Shown here: one piece after another, positions 1-5,686 of the stretch
How the letters are laid out: each line of letters begins with the position of its first letter
Position numbering within the stretch: the stretch's first letter is position 1
Translations under genes and position numbers: made by a program
Notes under the pieces: model-generated
What the model saw: only the letters and a program-made list of their open reading frames with translations
What the model was told of the DNA's origin: nothing
Databases searched by the model: none
Source: Actinomycetota bacterium
GTDB lineage: Bacteria; Actinomycetota; Acidimicrobiia; Acidimicrobiales; Ilumatobacteraceae
NCBI GenBank assembly: GCA_026393655.1
Contig: JAPKZT010000268.1
Span: 1 to 6,274 of the forward strand
DNA length: 6,274 bases
Reading direction: 5' to 3'

Positions 1-1087
1 CTGTTTCTGGCGTCAAAATTGTTGATGTTGACGCCAGTGGGTCTACTGCTGGGTAGATGCCCAACGATGCGATTTGTCGAGACAACTCGGTTGTTGCATC
101 CAAGAAAGCGAAAGTCGTAAACGGCGCTGGGTCGGTGTAGTCGTCAGCAGGTACATAAACAGCCTGCAACGATGTAATCGATCGACCACGTGTTGACGTG
201 ATGCGCTCTTGCAACTGACCCATTTCGTCAGCAAGCGTTGGCTGGTATCCCACTGCTGACGGCATCCGACCGAGCAGTGTTGATACTTCAGAACCGGCTT
301 GTACGAAACGAAAAATGTTGTCAACGAACAACAATACGTCTTGGTTTTTAACATCACGGAAATATTCGGCCATTGTTAGAGCCGAAAGCGCAACGCGCAA
401 ACGCACGCCTGGTGGTTCGTCCATTTGGCCGAAAACTAGTGCGGCTTTTTCGAAAACACCAGACTCTTCCATTTCAAGACGAAGGTCGGTACCTTCACGG
501 GTACGCTCACCGACGCCAGCGAACACAGACACACCGCCGTGCTTTGACGCTACGCGGTTAATCATCTCGGTGATCAAAACTGTTTTACCTACACCCGCAC
601 CACCGAACAAACCGATTTTGCCACCAGCCAAATATGGTGTAAGCAAATCAATAACTTTGATGCCCGTTTCGAACATACGTTTTGATGGCTCGAGTGTGTC
701 GAACGCTGGCGCAGGACGGTGAATCTCCCAGCGCTCAGCATCTTTGAAATCGTCGTTATTGCCGTCAAGACAGTCGCCCCAAACGTTCCATACGTGACCA
801 AGAGTTTTGTCGCCCACAGGCACTGTGATTCCACGTCCTGTGTCACGCACTGGTGTGCCACGACGCAACCCGTCTGTTGGCTTCATGCACACCGCACGAA
901 CACGACTGCCACCAAGTTGCTGTGCAACTTCGGCAAGGATCACGTTTTCTTGACCCTCAACCGTGACGGTGAACTCAAGTGCTTGGTTGAGTTCTGGCAG
1001 TGAGCCACGTGGAAACTCAACGTCAATAACTGGACCAGCGATTGCTACTACTCGCCCATCTTTACGGTCTGTGGTTGCTGTACTCAT
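1..1087 (-). CDS. atpD: ATP synthase F1 beta subunit, catalytic (3' end off the window)
   Basis: Beta carries the catalytic nucleotide sites of the F1 head and makes ATP from ADP and phosphate at the cytoplasmic face of the membrane. The 362 visible codons cover the N-terminal beta barrel (about 10-85) and most of the nucleotide-binding domain. The P-loop GGAGVGKT is at 162-169, GERTREG with the catalytic Glu194 at 193-199, and the Walker B strand ends at Asp256 before NIFRF. The frame stays open to base 2, in IYPAVDPLAST followed by STILTPET. The C-terminal domain with the DELSEED region, roughly 100-115 residues, is off the window. The ATG at 1087 is supported by a strong GGGAG site and by the barrel starting soon after it (GRVVAIAGPVIDVEFP). 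GHVWNVWGDCLD and RITSTRGRSITS are actinobacterial in style. Phe323 and Phe328 replace residues that are Ala and His in the homologs I recall. Identity is certain; only the 3' end is unseen. Confidence 0.98.
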   Translation of the reverse strand, partial: MSTATTDRKDGRVVAIAGPVIDVEFPRGSLPELNQALEFTVTVEGQENVILAEVAQQLGGSRVRAVCMKPTDGLRRGTPVRDTGRGITVPVGDKTLGHVWNVWGDCLDGNNDDFKDAERWEIHRPAPAFDTLEPSKRMFETGIKVIDLLTPYLAGGKIGLFGGAGVGKTVLITEMINRVASKHGGVSVFAGVGERTREGTDLRLEMEESGVFEKAALVFGQMDEPPGVRLRVALSALTMAEYFRDVKNQDVLLFVDNIFRFVQAGSEVSTLLGRMPSAVGYQPTLADEMGQLQERITSTRGRSITSLQAVYVPADDYTDPAPFTTFAFLDATTELSRQIASLGIYPAVDPLASTSTILTPET

Positions 1088-1092
1088 ATTTT

Positions 1093-1100
1093 CTCCCTTT
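1093..1100 (-). promoter_or_regulatory. Ribosome binding site of atpD
   Basis: Read on the minus strand this is AAAGGGAG, ending 5 bases before the ATG of atpD. It lies in the 47-base gap after atpG, which is otherwise A/T-rich and holds several stop codons just after the atpG TAG. It is one of the strongest Shine-Dalgarno matches in the window, which fits the need for three beta chains per enzyme against one gamma from the gene before it. I see no hairpin terminator or convincing promoter in the gap. Confidence 0.8.
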
Positions 1101-1134
1101 TAATTTCGCTTAAAACTTCTTAACTACTAACTAG

Positions 1135-2058
1135 CTAATTCACTGACATTTCGCGGACAATATCGACATCATCAGAGCCAAGTGCCTCGGCACCGCTGAC
1201 GATTTCCATAATTTCGGTTGTAATCGAATCTTGACGTGCACGGTTCATGATGCGCGACAGGTTCTTGATCAACTCTTCGGCGTTATCGGTTGCTGACTTC
1301 ATAGCGCGTTGACGAAACGCGTGCTCGCTGGCCGCCGCGTTGAGCAGAGCGGCGTAAATTCGCGCTTCGACATAACGCGGAAGCAGCGTTGTGAGAATTA
1401 CATCTGGATCTGGTTCGAACTCATAGTTGCCACCCGCAGCAGACTTGCCGTCGCCACCAGCGACAACATCTCGTTCGAGCGGCACAAGTGGACGACGCAC
1501 GACTTCTTGTCGGCCCGATGAAACAAATCGTGTATAGACAAGTTCAACGCGATCAACTTCACCACTCAAATACAAATCAACAACAAATTGGCCGATCGCT
1601 TTTGCATCTTCATATTTAGGTGCATCCGAAAAACCTGTGAAACTTTTTGAAGTCTTATACAAACGGAATCTGAAATAGTTTTCAGTCTTGCGACCGACTG
1701 GTACAACTAGATAATTTTTCGAAGCCAAGACATCGGCTTTTACTTCGCCCTCTGTTGCTCGCAAAACACCTGCGTTGTAACCGCCACATAGACCACGGTC
1801 AGCAGTTATCGCGACATAACAAGTCGTACGAATCTCGTCGCGCGCTTTAAGAAACGCCGACGAACCGCCAGCACCACCCGCAGCCAAGTCTTTGACAACT
1901 TCGGTAATCCGCTCGCTGTATGGCACAGCAGCAGCAACTCGTTGTTGTGCTTTGACAATACGTGAACCAGCGATGAGCTCCATTGCGCGTGTGATCTTCT
2001 TGGTTGCCTGAACCGATCTGATCCGACTGCGCAAAATGCGCTCTTGCCCGCCCGCCAT
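1135..2058 (-). CDS. atpG: ATP synthase F1 gamma subunit (central rotor shaft)
   Basis: Gamma is the asymmetric shaft that turns inside the alpha3-beta3 head and couples c-ring rotation to catalysis. At 307 residues it is in the normal range. The N-terminal helix has the family pattern (RIRSVQATKKITRAMELIA, about 12-30). The Rossmann-like part begins at ITADRGLCGGYNAG (84-97). The C-terminal helix is marked by YEFEPDP (212-218) and by RQDSITTEIMEIVSGAEAL (275-293). SFTGFSDAPKYEDA (139-152) resembles the same region of mycobacterial gamma, but the acidic insertion that I recall after it in mycobacteria is absent: the chain runs straight from SGEVDR into VELVYT. A glycine-rich stretch sits at 60-66. 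The gene starts 12 bases after atpA and ends with TAG 47 bases before atpD. Start and stop are clear and nothing is truncated. Confidence 0.97.
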   Translation of the reverse strand: MAGGQERILRSRIRSVQATKKITRAMELIAGSRIVKAQQRVAAAVPYSERITEVVKDLAAGGAGGSSAFLKARDEIRTTCYVAITADRGLCGGYNAGVLRATEGEVKADVLASKNYLVVPVGRKTENYFRFRLYKTSKSFTGFSDAPKYEDAKAIGQFVVDLYLSGEVDRVELVYTRFVSSGRQEVVRRPLVPLERDVVAGGDGKSAAGGNYEFEPDPDVILTTLLPRYVEARIYAALLNAAASEHAFRQRAMKSATDNAEELIKNLSRIMNRARQDSITTEIMEIVSGAEALGSDDVDIVREMSVN

Positions 2059-2068
2059 TTTTGTTTAG

Positions 2069-2076
2069 ACCTACTC
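2069..2076 (-). promoter_or_regulatory. Ribosome binding site of atpG, overlapping the atpA stop
   Basis: The minus strand reads GAGTAGGT, with AGGT ending 10 bases before the atpG ATG. The site contains the TAG stop of atpA, so ribosomes finishing alpha release on top of the gamma initiation site, which suggests coupled translation. The match to the anti-Shine-Dalgarno sequence is modest, in keeping with one gamma needed for three alpha. Confidence 0.6.
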
Positions 2077-3669
2077 TGTTGCGAGCGTTTTTGCGCTCGC
2101 CGCTTCGCCAGTTTCGCCGGCATCAGTCTTTGTTGGATCTACAGCGCCAGTCTTTTTAGTTGGCACGAATGCATTTTTGAATGCACTAACGATTGATGCC
2201 AAATCTTTTGGAACATCAGCCTTTGGTTCTTGACGGATACCGGAGAGCAAACCACCATGTCGCGAACGCATGTGCTCGAGAAGTTCATTCTCGAAACGAC
2301 GCACATCAGCAACTGGAATCGTGTCTAAGTAGCCCTTAGTGCCCGCGAAAATCGAAACGACTTGCTCTTCAACTGGCATCGGTGAGTTGAGCGGTTGCTT
2401 TAGCAATTCAACTAAGCGATAACCGCGCTCGAGTTGCGCTTTTGAAATCGCGTCAAGTTCGCTACCGAAAGTTGCAAATGCTTCGAGTTCACGAAACTGT
2501 GCGAGATCAAGTTTGAGAGTACCCGAGACACTCTTCATCGCTTTGATCTGAGCAGCGCCGCCTACACGACTCACCGAAATACCTACGTCTACGGCTGGTC
2601 GCACACCAGATTTGAATAAGTTGTCTTGCAAATAAACCTGACCATCGGTGATTGAAATTACGTTGGTCGGAATGTACGCCGACACGTCACCAGCTTTTGT
2701 TTCAATAACTGGCAACGCAGTTAGCGAACCAGCACCGCGCTCATCGCTGAGTTTCGCAGCACGCTCAAGCAAACGACTGTGCAGATAAAACACGTCTCCC
2801 GGGTAAGCCTCGCGGCCTGGTGGACGACGCAACAACAACGCAATCTGTCGATAGGCCTCTGCTTGTTTTGACAAGTCGTCGTAAACAACGAGCGCATGCT
2901 CGCCGTTTTCCATCCAATGTTGGCCGATTGCACAACCTGCGTAAGGTGCAAGATATTTGAACGGCGCCGGGTTAGATGCAGGTGCGGCAACAACAACTGT
3001 GTACTCAAGTGCACCGAACTGACGCAACACTTCTACGGTTTGCGCAATCGTAGAGCCTTTTTGACCAATCGCAACGTAGATGCACTTCACACCGAGGCCA
3101 CGCTGATTAAGAATCGTGTCGATCGCAATCGTCGTCTTGCCAGTTTTACGGTCACCGATGATTAGTTCGCGTTGTCCACGACCAATTGGGGTCATCGCGT
3201 CAATTGCTTTGATGCCAGTTTGAAGCGGCTCGTGCACCGGCTTGCGACCCATAATGCCTGGCGCTTGAACTTCAACACGACGCATAATTGCGCCAACAAT
3301 TTCACCCTTGCCATCAATTGGTTGACCGAGAGCGTTTACAACTCGACCAAGCATCGCATCGCCAACTGGCACCGACAAAATTCGACCGGTTGCTTTAACA
3401 GTTTGGTTTTCTTCAATTGATTCTGCTTCTCCAAGTACAACAACACCGATTGAATCTTCGTCTAAGTTCAGCGCAAGACCGACAGTTCCGTCTTCAAATT
3501 CGAGCAACTCATTGACGGCGCAATCTGGCAAACCGCTAACGCGAGCAATACCGTCACCAACTTCTGTGACACGACCTACTGTGCGTGCTTCGACTGACGG
3601 CTTGTAGCCCTCGAGTCCTTTTGTGATTGCCGCTGCGATGTCAGTCGCAGAGAGTGTGAGTTCAGCCAT
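2071..3669 (-). CDS. atpA: ATP synthase F1 alpha subunit (regulatory nucleotide sites)
   Basis: Alpha alternates with beta in the F1 hexamer, holds non-catalytic nucleotides and supplies an arginine to each catalytic site. The 532-residue protein shows the N-terminal delta-binding segment and barrel (1-95), the P-loop GDRKTGKT (172-179), the Walker B-type strand ending in VVYDD (261-265), RRPPGREAYPGDVFYLHSRL (281-300) and VSRVGGAAQIKAMK (366-379), with Arg368 at the position of the arginine finger. The Lys in place of the more common Gln in the P-loop (GDRQTGKT) matches my memory of mycobacterial alpha. The final 30 or so residues, after IVSAFKNAF, are low in hydrophobic residues and rich in Thr, Ala, Gly, Asp and Lys, beyond where the E. 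coli protein ends. They form a probable flexible tail. The ATG is fixed by the good ribosome site upstream and by the family-typical N-terminus. Confidence 0.98.
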   Translation of the reverse strand: MAELTLSATDIAAAITKGLEGYKPSVEARTVGRVTEVGDGIARVSGLPDCAVNELLEFEDGTVGLALNLDEDSIGVVVLGEAESIEENQTVKATGRILSVPVGDAMLGRVVNALGQPIDGKGEIVGAIMRRVEVQAPGIMGRKPVHEPLQTGIKAIDAMTPIGRGQRELIIGDRKTGKTTIAIDTILNQRGLGVKCIYVAIGQKGSTIAQTVEVLRQFGALEYTVVVAAPASNPAPFKYLAPYAGCAIGQHWMENGEHALVVYDDLSKQAEAYRQIALLLRRPPGREAYPGDVFYLHSRLLERAAKLSDERGAGSLTALPVIETKAGDVSAYIPTNVISITDGQVYLQDNLFKSGVRPAVDVGISVSRVGGAAQIKAMKSVSGTLKLDLAQFRELEAFATFGSELDAISKAQLERGYRLVELLKQPLNSPMPVEEQVVSIFAGTKGYLDTIPVADVRRFENELLEHMRSRHGGLLSGIRQEPKADVPKDLASIVSAFKNAFVPTKKTGAVDPTKTDAGETGEAASAKTLATE

Positions 3670-3679
3670 TTTGTGTATG

Positions 3680-3686
3680 TCCTTTC
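3680..3686 (-). promoter_or_regulatory. Ribosome binding site of atpA
   Basis: The minus strand reads GAAAGGA, ending 10 bases before the ATG of atpA, inside the 26-base gap that follows the TGA stop of atpH. The match is good and the following spacer is A-rich. This is the first real gap after the b', b and delta block, so alpha can be initiated independently of delta. Confidence 0.75.
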
Positions 3687-3695
3687 AGAAATATT

Positions 3696-4223
3696 TCAGA
3701 TTCGGGTCTTAAGTTGTTCAAGTCGAGTACGAACTGTGTCGTCAATAACTTCATCGCCAACTGTGGCGACTAGTCCACCAAGTACTGATGGATCAATAAC
3801 AACTTTGAGATTGAGTTTGCGACCAGTTGATTTGCTTAACGCTTCGGCGAGACGCTTCGTCTGATCGTCAGACAATGCAACTGCGCTTCGCACTTCCGCG
3901 ACTTCGCGTTGTTGCTCACTCGATGCACGCTGCACAAGACGATCGACAATTGCTGGCAAGTCGCGACCGCGACCAGCACCAATAATTAACGACACAAGTT
4001 GAATTGATGTGTTGCTGGCTTTGCCGCCAAGTAATTCTTCGACAACTTGTTGACGGCGCGCAGCCGGAATGCTCGCGTCGGTTAACGTGCTTCGCAACTT
4101 TTCGTTGGCTTCAATTGCGCGAGCCATGCGAAACAGCTCGTCTTCAACTATTTGGAGATTGCCTTCGGCCTGGGCAACTTCGAAAAGTGCTCGGCTGTAT
4201 GCCTCGATCCGCGCGTCGCTCAT
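3696..4223 (-). CDS. atpH: ATP synthase F1 delta subunit (OSCP-type stator link)
   Basis: Delta sits on top of the F1 head and ties the N-termini of alpha to the ends of the b-type stalk subunits. At 175 residues it is of standard length. The N-terminal helical bundle runs to about residue 105, starting with an alternating helix (IEAYSRALFEVAQAEG). The C-terminal domain carries the conserved OSCP ending around 147-161 (VLGGLVATVGDEVID), followed by the short helix TVRTRLEQLKTRI. It is a free-standing delta, not the b-delta fusion known from mycobacteria. Its ATG overlaps the TGA of atpF by four bases (ATGA) and a GGAG lies inside the end of atpF, so both start choice and coupling are well supported. 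The sequence is divergent in the middle, as is usual for this family. Confidence 0.95.
   Translation of the reverse strand: MSDARIEAYSRALFEVAQAEGNLQIVEDELFRMARAIEANEKLRSTLTDASIPAARRQQVVEELLGGKASNTSIQLVSLIIGAGRGRDLPAIVDRLVQRASSEQQREVAEVRSAVALSDDQTKRLAEALSKSTGRKLNLKVVIDPSVLGGLVATVGDEVIDDTVRTRLEQLKTRI
4220..4223 (-). promoter_or_regulatory. ATGA overlap joining atpF and atpH
   Basis: The minus strand reads ATGA: the ATG of atpH shares two bases with the TGA of atpF. Together with the GGAG at 4231-4234 this is the usual geometry for termination-reinitiation, and would help keep b and delta output in step. Confidence 0.8.
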
Positions 4224-4765
4224 TTTGATGCTCCAACACTCTTAATGAAACCTTCAATTAAATCTTGTTGAGCGCGATCATTAAGGCTCGCTGCAACTGC
4301 TGAGGAAATCGCCGCGCTAGACAAGCGAGCGATCTCTCCGCGAAGTTCTTCGCCACTTCGACCGCGAGCTGCTGCAAGATCGGCAACTGCTTTCGCTTCA
4401 AGTTCAGTAACTTCTTTTACAAGTCGAGCACGACCGTCGGCGATAATCGCTGCAGCCTGTGTGTCGGCTTCTGCCAAAATCTTGCGTCGCTCACTCTCAA
4501 TATCGCCGAGTGCAGTGCGAATGCCTGAAGCATCAGACTCTGATTTTGACCGCGCTGCTGATGCGCCGTCAAGTTCTTTTTGAATCTTTGCCGTGCGGGC
4601 GTTCATCGACTTGACAATCATCGGCCAGCCGATTTTGTAAAGTCCGGCAAAGATTATGCACGAGGCGATGCCTCCATAAATAATTTCTGCTTTTTCCGGA
4701 AACAACCAGTGATGGGTCTGACTCGGATCTTCAGATGCGATCAACGCTGACAAAAATAATTTCAC
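4220..4765 (-). CDS. atpF: ATP synthase Fo b subunit, second of two b-type stalk proteins
   Basis: The b subunit anchors the peripheral stalk in the membrane and reaches up to delta and alpha as a long helix. This 181-residue protein has a short N-terminal part ending in HHWLFPEKAEI, one hydrophobic span (about 26-46), then a charged, alanine-rich helix from about residue 55 to the end with typical b-type composition (ERRKILAEADTQAAAIIADG at 92-111) and a final amphipathic segment. The start is GTG at 4765: it forms a GTGA overlap with the stop of the previous gene and has GGAAGG nine bases upstream. The first ten residues (MKLFLSALIA) are hydrophobic and could be read as a weak signal sequence, but I cannot decide this. 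It is clearly different in sequence from the b-type protein encoded just before it, so the pair probably forms a b/b' heterodimer rather than being a recent duplication. Confidence 0.93.
   Translation of the reverse strand: MKLFLSALIASEDPSQTHHWLFPEKAEIIYGGIASCIIFAGLYKIGWPMIVKSMNARTAKIQKELDGASAARSKSESDASGIRTALGDIESERRKILAEADTQAAAIIADGRARLVKEVTELEAKAVADLAAARGRSGEELRGEIARLSSAAISSAVAASLNDRAQQDLIEGFIKSVGASK
4231..4234 (-). promoter_or_regulatory. Ribosome binding site of atpH inside the end of atpF
   Basis: The minus strand reads GGAG, 7 bases before the ATG of atpH and within the last codons of atpF (GTTGGAGCATCA). It confirms the atpH start. Confidence 0.7.
4762..4765 (-). promoter_or_regulatory. 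GTGA overlap joining the two b-type genes
   Basis: The minus strand reads GTGA: the GTG start of atpF overlaps the TGA of atpF'. No ATG in the same frame lies between here and the membrane span, so GTG is needed to give a full-length b. The overlap suggests coupled synthesis of the two stalk proteins, as expected for a 1:1 heterodimer. Confidence 0.8.
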
Positions 4766-5358
4766 GAACGAGTTCCTTCCATTGCTTGCTGCACCGAACG
4801 CGAAACAATTGCTGCATCAGGAGACACCCCAACAGCAATTTGTGTCGCTCGAGTTGTCACAGCACCTACTGCAGTGACTATTTGGCTTTGGGCCGCTGCG
4901 CGAGCAGCAGCGACTTCAGCTTCGGCCGCGGCGCGACGTTGGGCGATCTGAGCATTTACTTGAGCAACTTTTTCTTGGCGCTCTTTGTCAAGAGTCTGAC
5001 GAGCAGTCTCTAGACGACGTGCTGCTTCACTACGAATTTCGGCGATTGCCGATTCGTAACGAGACACATCTTGCTTTGCGCCATCGCGTGTTGCTGATGC
5101 GTACTCATGATCTGCTTGGATCGACTCATATCGACTCGCCATACCTTTTCGCACCTTGGGAACAAGGAACAAACGCATGAAGAACAAAAACACAATGAAT
5201 GATCCAGCGCCCCATGCCAACTCTTTTATTTCAGGAGCAATCGGATTCGGTCCAGCACTAACTGGTGCACCCTCTTCGCTGCCAGTCTCAGCAGATACGA
5301 CGTCGAACGTGACGCGCACTTGCGCAGATGAATTGATGTTGACAAACGCTGTGAGCAT
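4762..5358 (-). CDS. atpF': ATP synthase Fo b'-type stalk subunit, first of two b-type proteins
   Basis: This is a second peripheral-stalk protein. In enzymes that have both, b and b' pair as a heterodimer that holds the F1 head against rotation. The 198 residues comprise an unusually long N-terminal segment (1-45, with an acidic ETGSEEG and a Pro-rich GPNPIAPEI), one hydrophobic span (about 47-66, ending in RLFLVPKV) and a long charged helix (70-165) rich in Ala, Arg, Glu and Gln. The C-terminal part (165-198) is less helical. The order c, b', b, delta matches that known from cyanobacteria and purple bacteria, which is why I call this one b'; sequence alone does not settle which is which. 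The ATG at 5358 lies 8 bases after the atpE stop with only a weak AAGAGA site. An in-frame GTG at codon 14 is a possible alternative start. Membrane topology and family are clear; the exact start is less so. Confidence 0.88.
   Translation of the reverse strand: MLTAFVNINSSAQVRVTFDVVSAETGSEEGAPVSAGPNPIAPEIKELAWGAGSFIVFLFFMRLFLVPKVRKGMASRYESIQADHEYASATRDGAKQDVSRYESAIAEIRSEAARRLETARQTLDKERQEKVAQVNAQIAQRRAAAEAEVAAARAAAQSQIVTAVGAVTTRATQIAVGVSPDAAIVSRSVQQAMEGTRS
4775..4780 (-). promoter_or_regulatory. Ribosome binding site of atpF (decides the GTG start)
   Basis: The minus strand reads GGAAGG, 9 bases before the GTG at 4765, inside the last codons of atpF'. It supports use of GTG as the atpF start. 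Confidence 0.72.
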
Positions 5359-5362
5359 GAAG

Positions 5363-5368
5363 TCTCTT
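5363..5368 (-). promoter_or_regulatory. Weak ribosome binding site of atpF'
   Basis: The minus strand reads AAGAGA, sharing bases with the TAA stop of atpE and only 4 bases before the ATG of atpF'. The match is poor and the spacing short. A weak start right after the strongly translated atpE would lower b' output relative to c, which the enzyme needs (one b' against about ten c). Confidence 0.45.
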
Positions 5369-5645
5369 ATGCGTACTTAAGAAGAATGAATACAACGAAA
5401 CCGATAAGCGCGAGCGCTTCGGTAAATGCGATACCGAGGAACATCGTTGTTCGAACCATGCCTGCGGCCTCTGGCTGACGAGCCATTGCTTCAATTGCAC
5501 TTCCGAAAATGATTCCGATACCAATTCCTGGTCCGATTGCAGCAAGACCGTAGGCGAAACCTGCGGAACCTGCGGCAGCAATGTTCTTCTCGTCGCCAGC
5601 AGCGGCATCAGCAGCCGCTTTGACGATCTTTGATAGTGCTTCCAT
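5367..5645 (-). CDS. atpE: ATP synthase Fo c subunit (rotor ring proteolipid)
   Basis: Copies of c form the membrane ring that carries protons past subunit a. The 92-residue hairpin has a glycine-rich first helix (about 23-52, with AIGPGIGIGIIFG at 36-48), the polar loop ARQPE (55-59) and a second helix with the ion-binding carboxylate Glu76 in FTEALALIGFVV. At the Na+ ligand positions known from Ilyobacter c (Gln in helix 1, Ser/Thr after the Glu), this protein has Ile43 and Ala77, so it should carry protons. About 20 residues precede the first membrane helix (EALSKIVKAAADAAAGDEK), more than in most c subunits, which run about 75-85 residues. The ATG at 5645 has AGGAG 10 bases upstream; a later start would remove the extra segment, but no other ATG lies before the first helix. 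Confidence 0.97.
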   Translation of the reverse strand: MEALSKIVKAAADAAAGDEKNIAAAGSAGFAYGLAAIGPGIGIGIIFGSAIEAMARQPEAAGMVRTTMFLGIAFTEALALIGFVVFILLKYA

Positions 5646-5686
5646 TTTTTTCTGTCTCCTGTCTAGTTGTTATTTATTACTTATTT
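5646..5686 (-). promoter_or_regulatory. A-rich leader and strong ribosome binding site of atpE
   Basis: This 41-base gap between atpB and atpE is very poor in G and C on the transcript: an A/T-rich run after the atpB stop, then AGGAG (5656-5660), then GACAG-type purines and a run of A up to the ATG. A strong, unstructured start site is expected, since c is needed in far more copies than any neighbour. A comparable enhancer-like region is well known before E. coli atpE. That this one enhances translation is inferred, not shown. Confidence 0.65.

Noticed and set aside
315..1003. Open frames on the plus strand and in other minus-strand frames across atpD
   Set aside because: They lie antisense to or out of frame with a full, motif-bearing beta gene, lack ribosome sites, and encode Arg/Thr/Ser-rich sequence with no family features.
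1088..1134. Possible terminator or internal promoter between atpG and atpD
   Set aside because: The gap is A/T-rich but shows no stable inverted repeat followed by a T run on the transcript and no convincing -35/-10 pair; it fits a plain ribosome-site leader.
2896..3420. Plus-strand open frames opposite atpA
   Set aside because: They are shadows of the conserved alpha coding sequence; their translations are rich in Cys, Asn and Arg with no domain pattern.
4735..5380. Plus-strand open frames opposite the b-type genes and the start of b'
   Set aside because: They are antisense to genes with clear topology and overlap signals; no start sites or recognisable products.
5450..5560. Na+-binding c ring
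   Set aside because: The helix 1 Gln and the Ser/Thr after the carboxylate, needed for the Na+ site, are Ile43 and Ala77 here.
5288..5608. 106-codon minus-strand frame overlapping atpE
   Set aside because: It is out of frame with the well-conserved c subunit and only exists because of it.
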